Part shown: piece after piece, positions 32,238 to 40,915 of the stretch | Numbering within the stretch: position 1 is the stretch's first letter | Layout of the letters: each line of letters opens with the position of its first letter | From: ZC4RG30 sp039917615 | GTDB lineage: Bacteria > Pseudomonadota > Gammaproteobacteria > Steroidobacterales > Steroidobacteraceae | Assembly: GCA_039917615.1 (NCBI GenBank) | Contig: JBDSJD010000024.1 | Coordinates: forward strand, 1-64,000 | Length of the DNA: 64,000 nt | Direction: 5' to 3' | The notes under the pieces: generated by a model | What the model was told of the DNA's origin: nothing | The model's database searches: none | What the model saw: the letters and a program-made list of their open reading frames with translations, nothing else | Made by a program: the position numbers and the translations under genes

Positions 32238-32996
32238 ATGCGTAGGTTTTTTCTGTACACGCGGTATCTATCGCCACTGGCCTTGCTATCCGCGTCCCTT
32301 GCTCTTGCGATGGCCGATGGCCCGTCGGTGGGTGTGTCCTCCGCTCCCCCCGAGTTTCATTTCGCCCGGATGATCTACGTCGACCAGGGCAGGGGAGGAC
32401 GCGGTTTCGGTCGCGGCTGGTGGCGGCAGGACTACCCGGAGGCCGAGGAGCATTTCACTTACAACCTGCAGCGCTTGACCCGCCTCAGTGTGGGCGAATC
32501 AGTCACCGTGCCACTGACGGACGACAAGCTCTTCGAATATCCGTGGCTGTATGCAACCCAGACGGGATACTGGGAACTGGAAGACGAAGAAGTGTCCCGG
32601 CTGCGGGAATACCTGCTACGCGGCGGCTTCCTGATGGCGGATGATTTCTGGGGTGAAGACGAATACGCGGTGTTCGCTGCCACCATGACGCGCGTGTTCC
32701 CGGAATTCGACATCGTTCCGCTGCATGACGATGACGCAGTGCTGCATGTGGTGTTCAGCATCGATGAGTCAGTACAGATTCCCGGGCTGCGCCACCTGCG
32801 CCAGTTGGACTACCTGCCCCCGCCTCAATGGTTCGGTATCTACGATGCCAGCGGCCGGTTGATGGTCGGAGTCAATTACAACCAGGATGTGGGGGATTCC
32901 TGGGAGCACGCCAATTGGTCTGAATATCCCGAAGCGATGACGGCGCAGGGCTACCGTTTTGGCGTCAACTATATTACCTATGCGATGACGCACTGA
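32238..32996 (+). CDS. DUF4159 domain-containing secreted protein
   Basis: The 252-residue protein has a Sec signal (about 1-26, LALLSASLALAMADG). It is followed by the DUF4159 fold: FHFARMIYVDQGRGG, the DYPEAEEHFTYNLQRLTRL segment, a Tyr/Trp pair ELEDEEVSRLREYLLRGGFL and DDFWGEDE (about 133-140). Related domains resemble the class I glutamine-amidotransferase-like fold of ThuA proteins; the activity is unknown. In other bacteria such genes occur with MoxR/DUF58 modules, but none is adjacent. It ends just before a perfect palindrome shared with the convergent gene. Confidence 0.88.
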   Translation: MRRFFLYTRYLSPLALLSASLALAMADGPSVGVSSAPPEFHFARMIYVDQGRGGRGFGRGWWRQDYPEAEEHFTYNLQRLTRLSVGESVTVPLTDDKLFEYPWLYATQTGYWELEDEEVSRLREYLLRGGFLMADDFWGEDEYAVFAATMTRVFPEFDIVPLHDDDAVLHVVFSIDESVQIPGLRHLRQLDYLPPPQWFGIYDASGRLMVGVNYNQDVGDSWEHANWSEYPEAMTAQGYRFGVNYITYAMTH

Positions 32997-32999
32997 AAT

Positions 33000-33031
33000 G
33001 CTGCCGGCACCTTTGCAAAGGTGCCGGCAGC
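33000..33031. terminator. Bidirectional terminator-like perfect palindrome
   Basis: GCTGCCGGCACCTTTG is followed immediately by its exact reverse complement, a 32-base palindrome between the stops of two convergent genes (32996 and 33038). The hairpin would be very stable but has no T-tract on either side. Confidence 0.75.
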
Positions 33032-33037
33032 CTGGCT

Positions 33038-33607
33038 CTACGAGCCGAAGTTGAACGTGAAGCCCACCGTGAGGAGATCCAGGTCACCGATTACATCGGT
33101 GTCGTATTTCTCGTATTCCGCGCGCAGCCCCAGGGCTCCGAGTCGGAACTGCACACCGGCACCGTAGGCGAGTTCGGTGGCCTTGTCCTTGAAGAACACC
33201 GGTGTGGCGCCTGAGCTGCCGTCGGACTGAATACGGGCGATGCCGGCCTTTGCATACAGCTCCACCGGACCCACTGGCAGGATGCCCACGCCAAATGCCG
33301 CAAAGCCCTCCGCGTCTGCTTCAAACGGGCCGCCCGGCGAAGACGAGGGCGCTGTGGACTTGCCGAAGTTCACGTAGTTGGCCTCGAATGCAAAATGCGG
33401 ATTTGGCCGGATGCCGAATATGGCCTTGAAGCTGTTGTCCTTGGCGTCGATATCGTCGATCGAGAAACTGTCATTGTCGAAGTGTGACTGTGTAAGTCCG
33501 GCGCCGATGTAGAAGCCTGTGTCGGGTTCCGCCGCCTGCGTGAGCGCGCTGGCGCTTAGCAGCATGGCTGCGGACATTGCCGCGAGGGTAATGGTGCGTG
33601 AACTCAT
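33038..33607 (-). CDS. Outer-membrane beta-barrel protein (OmpW/OmpX-like size)
   Basis: The 189-residue protein has a clear Sec signal (about 1-25, LLSASALTQAAE). Alternating beta-strand patterns run throughout: GFYIGAGLTQSHF, FEANYVNFG, LYAKAGIARIQ, LAYGAGVQFRLGALGLRAEYEKYD. It closes in a strand with terminal aromatic (LLTVGFTFNFGS). This fits an eight-stranded outer-membrane barrel of the OMP_b-brl type. A GGGAG ribosome-binding site sits 8 bases before ATG. It is divergent from the giant kinase at 33817. Ligand unknown. Confidence 0.85.
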   Translation of the reverse strand: MSSRTITLAAMSAAMLLSASALTQAAEPDTGFYIGAGLTQSHFDNDSFSIDDIDAKDNSFKAIFGIRPNPHFAFEANYVNFGKSTAPSSSPGGPFEADAEGFAAFGVGILPVGPVELYAKAGIARIQSDGSSGATPVFFKDKATELAYGAGVQFRLGALGLRAEYEKYDTDVIGDLDLLTVGFTFNFGS

Positions 33608-33816
33608 GTGTCTGCTCCCGTACGACCCGGAATTGGGTTAGACGCAGCATGAATTTCCCCGCTCTCCATCCTCATAGGCCCAATTCTGTATTCTCGGTAG
33701 GAACCGCCCTACCCATGGCGATTCGGCCATCGGAGCGAATTCGCGATAGGATGTGTCCTACAAGGCGTACCCGGGCTTGTGATGAAAATCTGGCCGGAGT
33801 CCCGAGAGGAACAAAA
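33608..33816. promoter_or_regulatory. Divergent promoter region with GGTAGG/CCTACC inverted repeat
   Basis: 209 bases between the barrel gene (minus) and the kinase (plus). GGTAGG at 33696-33701 and CCTACC at 33708-33713 form an inverted repeat, and TGTCCTAC occurs at 33754-33761. The same octamer appears at 38331-38338 upstream of the EAL gene. AGAGGAAC is the kinase ribosome-binding site. No firm sigma-70 pair was identified. Confidence 0.35.
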
Positions 33817-36800
33817 ATGAAGGAGAGGTATCGCTTCGGGAACTGGCCACTGCGCCTCAAGATGGCGATGCTCCTCGTTCTGGCATCGCTGCTGCCACTG
33901 GGTCTTGCCACCTGGATCAGCATCCGGAATGCAAACGCGCAGCTGATTGCCGAAAATAGCAACTTGCTCACCGCCCGCAGCGAGCAGTTGGCGGACCACA
34001 TCGATACCTTCCTTGGTAGCCAGCGGCATGTGGCGGGGCACGTGTCCCGTATGCGGGCTTCGCTTACCGTGTTGCAAGCCCGACCGGCTGATGTCGGGCG
34101 GCTCAGGTCAGACACAGCCACACTCCTAAACATGTGGACGGCAATGGAGCCCGGCATCCGCGGTGTGGCGGTGCTGGATCTATCGGGCACAGTCGTGACT
34201 GCGACCGAAAGCCAGCTCATCGGTGTCAACCTGGCCTATCGAGGTTTCGTGAAGGAAGCGCTGCGCGGAGCCGAGGTGGTTTCCGATCTGCATGTCTCCG
34301 AGCCGGAGGTGGGCAGCATCCCCACCATCGCCTTCCTCGCGCCCATACGGGATTCCGATCAACAGGTGCGGGGAGCGGCGGTGGTCTGGGTGCGTGCGTC
34401 GGTAGTGACGGAAATGATGAAACAGGCAAATGCCAGGGCGGGCTCCGGCAGCTTTGCCGTCCTGTTCGACAGTCTGGGTATCCGCATCGCGCATTCCTTT
34501 CTCGATGAGCTGGTATTTCATCCTGGCCTGGCGCTCGCGCCCACGACGATCGACGCGCTGGTCGCCGAGCGACGCTTCGGCGCACACACGCGGCAACTGC
34601 TGCAGGACGTACGCCCGATGTCGGGGCCGTTCGATCTCGCGGCTCCTGTGCCGCACGACCTCGGGATGTTCGTGGGGTTCGCCCCCGGGAATCAGAGCTG
34701 GAACTATGTAGTTGGCCGACACCTCACGGCGGTTCCCTGGACTGTCTATTACCTGGTTCCGCAGCAGACAGTGCAGGCGGAGATGTTGCGCCTCGTGCGT
34801 CAGAAGCTGCTGCTAGCTGCGGCGATCATGCTGGTCGCCATGCTCGTGGGAGCGAGGTTTGCCGCCGCCATTTTGAGGCCCATTCGCTCGTTGTCGGCGG
34901 CCGCGCAGGCCATTGCCGCGGGCAATCCGGATGCACGCGCGGTAATCAACAGGCGGGACGAGTTGGGACAGCTCGGAGCAACTTTCAATGACATGGCGGA
35001 CCGCATCCGTGCGCAGGCCGAGAGGCTTGTGCACCAGTCCGAAGCGCAATACCGCGCGCTGTTCGCGTCGCTGACAGAAGGGTTCTGCACGGTCGAGATG
35101 ATTTTCGACGCGAACGGCAAGGCCGTGGACTACCTGTTCCTCGACACTAATCCGGCATTTTTCAGGCACACCGGCATAGAGAATGCGTTGGGCAGGAGAA
35201 TACGAGAGATTGCGCCGGATCTCGAGGAATTCTGGTTCGAAACCTTCGGAAGAATCGCCCGCACCGGCACGTCGGAGACTTTCGAGAACTACGCCAAGCC
35301 GCTGGGACGCCACTACGAAGTGAGTGCCTACCGCGTGGGCGGAGATGGCAGCGCGAAAGTGGCGATCGTCTTTTCCGACATCACCGAACGCAAGGACCAT
35401 GAGCTCAAGCGGCAGGCGCAGCTGGAACGCCTCGCGCTGCTGCAGCAGATTACCCGCGCCATCGGCGAACGCCAGGATCTGCCCAGCATCTTCCAGATCG
35501 TCATCGGTGCGCTGGAAGAGAAATTGCCTATCGACTTCGGCTGCATCTGTCTCTACGAGCCGGAGAAAAACCAGTTGTTCGTGACCCGGGTCGGTCTGCG
35601 CAGCCAGGAGCTTGCAATTGAACTGGCGCTGACCGAGCAGTCCAGGTTTGATATCGACGAGAACGGCCTGTTGCGCTGCATCCGCGGGAAGCTGGTTTAC
35701 CAACCTGATGTCAGCAAAATGCAATTTCCATTTCCGCAGCGGCTGGCGAGCGCGGGATTGCGGGCGTTGGTGGCTGCGCCGATGGTCGTCGAAAGCAGGG
35801 TTTCCGGCGTACTCATCGCGGCGCGTCGCTCGCCCGACAGCTTCAGCAGTGCCGAATGCGAATTCCTGCAGCAGCTCAGTGAGCATGTGGCGCTTGCCGC
35901 CCACCATGCGAATCTGTACAGCGCGCTGCAAGCGGCGTATGAAGACCTGCGGCAGAACCAGCAGGCGGCAATGCAACAGGAGCGCCTGCGTTCGCTGGGG
36001 CAGATGGCCAGCGGTATCGCTCACGATATCAACAACGCAATTTCGCCGGTGGCGTTGTACACCGATTCCCTGCTGGAAAGAGAAACAGGACTAAGCGAGC
36101 CGGGGCGGGGCCAACTGAAGACCATTCAGCGCGCGATTCACGATGTGGCTGCCACGGTTGCGCGCATGCGGGAGTTCTATCGGCAGCGCGAACCACAGGT
36201 CCGGCTGGCGCCAGTCCAGTTGAATGAGCTGGTGCCGCAGATAGTGGATCTCACGCACGCGCGCTGGAGCACGATTCCGCAGGAGCGCGGCATCACCATC
36301 GAGATGCACACGGAACTGGCGCCCGACCTGCCCATCATCATGGGTGCGGAAAGTGAATTGCGTGAGGCGCTTACCAATCTGGTGATCAATGCCGTGGATG
36401 CGATGCCGCAGGGTGGTGTGCTGACGCTGTGCACGCGTGCCACCCCAGCTGGATTGGTGCAGATCGAGGTGAGCGATACCGGCGTCGGCATGGATGACGA
36501 CGCGCGGCGTCGCTGCCTGGAGCCGTTCTTCACCACCAAGGGCGAGCGCGGCACAGGACTCGGTCTTGCTATGGTGTATGGAGTAGTGCAACGACACAGC
36601 GCCGAGGTGGAAATCGACAGCGCGGTCGGCCAGGGCACAACCATACGGTTGATTTTTGCAGCGTCGGTCCGGACTATGGAGCCGGTGCTGTCCGGCGCGG
36701 TGGCCGTGCTCAACGGATTGCAGATACTGATTGTGGACGATGACCCGGTCCTGCTGCGGTCGTTGCGCGATACCCTGGAGGCCGATCGGCATCACGTGGT

Positions 36801-37098
36801 CACAGCCAGTGGGGGCAAGGAGGGTGTCGAACTCTTCCGCGATGCGGTATCGCGTGGCCAACCGTTCAATGTCGTGATTACCGATCTCGGCATGCCGTAC
36901 GTCGATGGCCGGCAGGTGGCAAAGTCCATCAAGTCTGTCGCGCCGACGACCCCTGTCATCATGCTGACTGGCTGGGGGCAGAGGCTGATTGCGGATGGCG
37001 ATATCCCTCCTCACGTGAATCTGGTCCTCAGCAAACCTCCCAGATTGCGCGAGCTGCGCGAGGCACTGGTTCAGACCTGCGGGTCTATTTCTTCCTGA
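33817..37098 (+). CDS. Cache-HAMP-PAS-GAF hybrid histidine kinase with receiver
   Basis: The 1093-residue membrane kinase has TM1 at about 12-34, a periplasmic Cache-type sensor to about 325, TM2 at about 330-352, HAMP (about 353-405, LRPIRSLSAAAQAIAAGN), PAS (about 415-530) and GAF (about 555-710). HisKA with GQMASGIAHDINN (His736), HATPase_c (GTGLGLAMVYG) and a receiver (Asp1023 in VITDLGMPYVDG) follow. The C-terminal two thirds are very similar to the kinase at 25666, but the sensor parts differ. ATG 33817 has an AGAGGA ribosome-binding site; the longer frame to 33598 overlaps the divergent gene. Its last 28 bases overlap the convergent kinase. Confidence 0.94.
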   Translation: MKERYRFGNWPLRLKMAMLLVLASLLPLGLATWISIRNANAQLIAENSNLLTARSEQLADHIDTFLGSQRHVAGHVSRMRASLTVLQARPADVGRLRSDTATLLNMWTAMEPGIRGVAVLDLSGTVVTATESQLIGVNLAYRGFVKEALRGAEVVSDLHVSEPEVGSIPTIAFLAPIRDSDQQVRGAAVVWVRASVVTEMMKQANARAGSGSFAVLFDSLGIRIAHSFLDELVFHPGLALAPTTIDALVAERRFGAHTRQLLQDVRPMSGPFDLAAPVPHDLGMFVGFAPGNQSWNYVVGRHLTAVPWTVYYLVPQQTVQAEMLRLVRQKLLLAAAIMLVAMLVGARFAAAILRPIRSLSAAAQAIAAGNPDARAVINRRDELGQLGATFNDMADRIRAQAERLVHQSEAQYRALFASLTEGFCTVEMIFDANGKAVDYLFLDTNPAFFRHTGIENALGRRIREIAPDLEEFWFETFGRIARTGTSETFENYAKPLGRHYEVSAYRVGGDGSAKVAIVFSDITERKDHELKRQAQLERLALLQQITRAIGERQDLPSIFQIVIGALEEKLPIDFGCICLYEPEKNQLFVTRVGLRSQELAIELALTEQSRFDIDENGLLRCIRGKLVYQPDVSKMQFPFPQRLASAGLRALVAAPMVVESRVSGVLIAARRSPDSFSSAECEFLQQLSEHVALAAHHANLYSALQAAYEDLRQNQQAAMQQERLRSLGQMASGIAHDINNAISPVALYTDSLLERETGLSEPGRGQLKTIQRAIHDVAATVARMREFYRQREPQVRLAPVQLNELVPQIVDLTHARWSTIPQERGITIEMHTELAPDLPIIMGAESELREALTNLVINAVDAMPQGGVLTLCTRATPAGLVQIEVSDTGVGMDDDARRRCLEPFFTTKGERGTGLGLAMVYGVVQRHSAEVEIDSAVGQGTTIRLIFAASVRTMEPVLSGAVAVLNGLQILIVDDDPVLLRSLRDTLEADRHHVVTASGGKEGVELFRDAVSRGQPFNVVITDLGMPYVDGRQVAKSIKSVAPTTPVIMLTGWGQRLIADGDIPPHVNLVLSKPPRLRELREALVQTCGSISS

Positions 37099-38222
37099 TG
37101 CAGCGGGGCGGTCTGCGGCAACGAGAACTGCATGCGCGTGCCGATGCCTGGTTCGCTGTGGGCCCAGATTCTTCCGCCGTGCCGGGACACTATGCGGTGG
37201 ACGATTGCGAGTCCGACGCCTGTGCCGGCGTATTCCTCGGCATTGTGCAGACGCTTGAATACGCCGAACAGCTTGTCGGCATAGCGCATGTCGAACCCGA
37301 CGCCATTGTCATCGATCTGGTAGACCACTTCGCCAGCTTCGACCCGGCCGCTGACGCTGATCTTCGGGTGCGCGCGCTTTGAGCTGTATTTCAGGGCGTT
37401 GCTGATAAGGTTTGACCAGACGTGGCGGATCACGTTGGCGTCTCCCGCCGCTGCGGGCAGCGCGCCGATGTCGATGGCGGTAACGGGCCCTGTGTGGACC
37501 GCCAGGCATTCCTTGACGGCGGTCCTGACGATCGCAGTCATGTCGAGCTGCACGACGCGCAGTGGTTGCCTGCCTGCGCGTGAAAACGCCAGCAGCCCCA
37601 CGATCATCTGGTCCATGTTGAGGCTGCCATCGCGGATCACATGCAGCATGCGCAGGCCTTCCTCTCCCAGCTGCGAGGCAAACCGGTCTTCGATCATCTG
37701 CGCAAATCCCTTCACGAAAAGCAGCGGGGCCCGCAGGTCGTGCGAGATGGAATACGAGAATGACTCCAGATCCTGGTATGCGGCGGCAAGTTCCTCGGTG
37801 TGGCGCCGCTCGCGCTGCTGCAGCAGCGCGTTCTCGCGGCGCAGTCGTTGCAAATCGAGCGCGCGGGAGAGCACCGGCAGGACTTCCTTGAGCCGGAATG
37901 GTTTGAGTATGTAATCCAGGGCGCCGGTCTGCATCGCGTGCACGGCGGTATCGATGGTGCCGTGGCCTGTCATGACGATTGCGCCGATATCCGCGTCGAC
38001 CTGCCGGGCAGCCGCAATCAGCGCGATGCCATCCATCTCGGGCATCATGAGGTCGGTCAGCAGCAGGTCGAAGTCGCCGGCCCGCAGTGCGGCCAGCGCC
38101 GCGACAGGGGAGCTGAATCCCTGCGTGCCATAGCCCTCTGCTCCCAGTGTTTCGCAGAGGGCGCGCATCTGCGCAGTCTCATCATCCACAATGAGCAGCC
38201 GACCAAGAACCCTGGCATTCAT
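37071..38222 (-). CDS. Receiver-histidine kinase (REC-HisKA-HATPase)
   Basis: The 383-residue soluble protein has an N-terminal receiver (acceptor Asp57 in LLLTDLMMPEMDG, then MTGHGTIDTAV, KPF). A coiled coil (about 120-150) is followed by a phytochrome-type HisKA (SYSISHDLRAPLLFVK, His161) and HATPase_c (N-box NLISNALKYS, G1 DDNGVGFD). This order is typical of intermediate nodes in phosphorelays. Being convergent with, and slightly overlapping, the hybrid kinase at 33817, it is a plausible partner for it, but this is contextual only. Confidence 0.92.
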   Translation of the reverse strand: MNARVLGRLLIVDDETAQMRALCETLGAEGYGTQGFSSPVAALAALRAGDFDLLLTDLMMPEMDGIALIAAARQVDADIGAIVMTGHGTIDTAVHAMQTGALDYILKPFRLKEVLPVLSRALDLQRLRRENALLQQRERRHTEELAAAYQDLESFSYSISHDLRAPLLFVKGFAQMIEDRFASQLGEEGLRMLHVIRDGSLNMDQMIVGLLAFSRAGRQPLRVVQLDMTAIVRTAVKECLAVHTGPVTAIDIGALPAAAGDANVIRHVWSNLISNALKYSSKRAHPKISVSGRVEAGEVVYQIDDNGVGFDMRYADKLFGVFKRLHNAEEYAGTGVGLAIVHRIVSRHGGRIWAHSEPGIGTRMQFSLPQTAPLHQEEIDPQV

Positions 38223-38409
38223 GCTGCCAGTTCCACAAAGGCCATTCGCGTTCCTGCAGCCTCGGGGCTTCTGAGGGAGTAACCCAAACGCGCTGCAACA
38301 ATAACACGCTCATGTTTCGGATGTCAGATCTGTCCTACACGCATGGGGGCGGCCTCCCAGAGTGTGAGTAACATCACGCTCAGGATATGGAATGTCGAGC
38401 GCATGCACG

Positions 38410-38426
38410 GGCCACTTTCAGTGGCC
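38410..38426 (+). other. Hairpin in the leader of the EAL gene
   Basis: GGCCACT and AGTGGCC form a 7-bp stem around TTC about 63 bases before the chosen start at 38489, within outer GCATG/CATGC partial pairing. It may be a leader structure; if translation began at 38387 it would be inside the coding region. Confidence 0.3.
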
Positions 38427-38488
38427 ATGCTACGGTGCGTTTCATGCGTGAGTGGATATCGACCTCACTACCAGGCGAGCGGCGGGAC

Positions 38489-40822
38489 ATGAATCCTGAG
38501 AAACACGAGCAGCCACAAGCGATTCGCATACTCTTCGTCGAAGACCGGCAGGCCGATGTCGACTTGGCATTGCACCAGTTGAAGCGCGCCGGCATGAGCT
38601 GTATCTCGCAACGCGTGGAGACAGAAGCGGCCCTGATCGGCGCCCTGCAGAAGTTTGAGCCTAACCTGATACTGTCCGATTTCTCGCTGCCGCAGTTCGA
38701 CGGCATGTCGGCTTTGCGCATTGCGACGCAACAGGCACCCCATGTGCCGTTCATGTTCCTGTCCGGCACGATTGGTGAGGAGCGCGCCATCGATGCGCTG
38801 CGCTCAGGTGCGGTGGACTACGTGCTCAAGGAGAGTCTCGCCCGCCTTCCGCCGGCAGTGCGGCGCGCGCTGCGCGAAGCGGCAGCCAAGGTCGAACAGG
38901 TCAGGCAAGAAGCGCACATTGCGCGCCTGAACCGCGTGCTGCGCATGCAGAGCGGGATCAATGGTCTGGTGCTGCGCATCCGGGACCGCACCGAGCTGCT
39001 GCAGGAAACCTGTCGTCTCGCAGTTGCAGCCGGAGGCTACGCGGCGGCGGTTGCTGCCTCGCGCGTGCCGGGCAACGCATCGATACAACCGATGGCGTGG
39101 AGCGGAGTCAGCGACGAGTTGACCGAACAACTGCGGGCTTATGTCGCTGAATCCGTGACGCGCGAAACAAGCGTCATTGCCAAGGTGGTCCGGTCCGGCA
39201 AGGAGTTCGTCTGCAACAATACGGCCAATACGGCCGCTACTGCGACATTCGATTCGGTCATGCTGAATTCTGGACTGCTGTCGGTGGTGGCGCTGCCGCT
39301 GATGGTTGATGGCGCCGTGATCGCGCTGCTCGTACTGACCGCGCGCGATTCCGATGTCGTGGTCGAAGAAGAGCTGCAGATGTTGCGCGAGGTGGCGGGC
39401 AACCTGTCCTTCGGCCTGCAATACCTGCAGCGCGACACCACCGCCCGCTTTCTGTCCCATTTTGATCCGCAGACCGGGCTAGCCAAGCGGTCGTTGTTTT
39501 GCGAGCGTGTGCAACGCCTCCTGACGGGCTCGGATGCCGCCGACGCGTGCTACGCCGTGGTTGTCTGGGATATCGGACGACTGAGCGTGATCAATGACTC
39601 CTTCGGTCGTAGAGTCGGCGACTTGCTGCTGCAACAAGTGGCCGAGCGCCTGAAGCGTCGCTACAGGAAGACCGACCAGGTGGCGCACTTCAGTGGCGGT
39701 ACGTTTGCCATGGTGGTGGCGCGGGGCAAGCTCTCCACCGAGGAGTTCGAGTCAGCGGGTTCCCAACAGACCCAGGAAATATTCAGCGCACCCTTCGAGA
39801 TCGACGGCCGCCAGCTGCCAGTTGCCATGCATTCAGGGTGTGCGCTGAGTCCCGAAGACGGCATGGATGCGACGACGCTGGTGCAGAACGCGGAGGCCGC
39901 GCTGCACTACGCACGCGTCAGTGGCGTAAGTAATGTCCACTACAGCGCCAAGACACGTCTGGAAAGCGTGGGCCAGCTCGCGCTGGAGCACCGGTTGCGG
40001 CTGGCGTTCGAGCGCGAGGAATTCGAGCTTTTTTACCAGCCAAAGGTCAATGTGGTGACGCGCCGCATCCAGGGAGCGGAGGCGCTGATTCGTTGGCGCA
40101 GTCCCGAACAGGGGCTCGTGTCCCCCGCTGCTTTCCTGCCGGTGCTCGAGGCTACGGGGTTCATAATTCAGGTCGGCGACTGGGTCGTGCAGCAGGCGGC
40201 CCGCGATTGCCGGCGCTGGCTCGGTCAGGGACTGCCACCGGTGCGTGTGGCTGTGAATATCGCACCCGCCCAGCTCCGCAATCCTGAATTCGAGCCGGCA
40301 TTCCTGAAGGCGATCAGGCCCTGGTCGTCGCAGCTATCGGGCCTGGATATCGAGATTACAGAAGGCGTGTTGCACGATGATTCAATTATCGAAATCAAAA
40401 AGTTGAAGCGACTGCGCGACGCTGGCGTCAGAATTGCGATCGATGACTTCGGCACCGGGTACTCGTCCCTCAGCCGCTTGGCGGCCTTGCCGATCGATAC
40501 GCTCAAGATTGACCGTTGTTTTGTGGCGCAGTGCCTGAACAGCCAGTCCGGCGCCAGCCTGGTGAAGACAATCATCGCGCTGGCCCGCACTTTCAACATG
40601 ACGACCGTTGCCGAAGGCGTGGAAAAGCAGGAAGAGCTGGATTTCCTGTGGCACATGGGTTGCGACCAGTCCCAGGGATACCTGCATAGCCCCGCCGTGA
40701 CGGCAGAGGAATTCGGCAATCTGCTGCAGTATGGCAAGGGGGTGCTGATGCAGCCTGCCGAACGCCTGGAGCAACTTGCTGAAGTTGATCAAATCGTCCC
40801 CGCGCGGCGGGCCAGTCCCTAG
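38489..40822 (+). CDS. Receiver-GAF-(degenerate GGDEF)-EAL c-di-GMP phosphodiesterase
   Basis: The 777-residue soluble protein has a receiver (about 13-130, acceptor Asp64 in ILSDFSLPQFDG), a GAF-like domain (about 150-320) and a GGDEF domain whose signature is replaced by FSGGTF (401-406), so it should not synthesise c-di-GMP. The EAL domain (about 505-755) keeps its catalytic residues: EALIRW (Glu531), AVNIAP, EITEG, IDDFGTGYSSL, LKIDR, VAEGVE and SQGY. Phosphodiesterase activity gated by phosphorylation is predicted. The start is uncertain: 38489 gives the shortest receiver N-terminus, while 38444 and 38387 are alternatives. Confidence 0.9.
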   Translation: MNPEKHEQPQAIRILFVEDRQADVDLALHQLKRAGMSCISQRVETEAALIGALQKFEPNLILSDFSLPQFDGMSALRIATQQAPHVPFMFLSGTIGEERAIDALRSGAVDYVLKESLARLPPAVRRALREAAAKVEQVRQEAHIARLNRVLRMQSGINGLVLRIRDRTELLQETCRLAVAAGGYAAAVAASRVPGNASIQPMAWSGVSDELTEQLRAYVAESVTRETSVIAKVVRSGKEFVCNNTANTAATATFDSVMLNSGLLSVVALPLMVDGAVIALLVLTARDSDVVVEEELQMLREVAGNLSFGLQYLQRDTTARFLSHFDPQTGLAKRSLFCERVQRLLTGSDAADACYAVVVWDIGRLSVINDSFGRRVGDLLLQQVAERLKRRYRKTDQVAHFSGGTFAMVVARGKLSTEEFESAGSQQTQEIFSAPFEIDGRQLPVAMHSGCALSPEDGMDATTLVQNAEAALHYARVSGVSNVHYSAKTRLESVGQLALEHRLRLAFEREEFELFYQPKVNVVTRRIQGAEALIRWRSPEQGLVSPAAFLPVLEATGFIIQVGDWVVQQAARDCRRWLGQGLPPVRVAVNIAPAQLRNPEFEPAFLKAIRPWSSQLSGLDIEITEGVLHDDSIIEIKKLKRLRDAGVRIAIDDFGTGYSSLSRLAALPIDTLKIDRCFVAQCLNSQSGASLVKTIIALARTFNMTTVAEGVEKQEELDFLWHMGCDQSQGYLHSPAVTAEEFGNLLQYGKGVLMQPAERLEQLAEVDQIVPARRASP

Positions 40823-40915
40823 CCGCAGGTAACCCGGCGTCTGCCGGCGGCATGCCGCAATGCAGGGTTGCAGGCGGACGCCTTTTCCCGTCGCTGTGGA
40901 GTAGGCTTTCAACCT

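Noticed and set aside
33598..33816. N-terminal extension of the Cache kinase frame
   Set aside because: It covers the divergent promoter region and the start of the barrel gene. A good ribosome-binding site precedes ATG 33817 and a membrane helix follows at the expected place.
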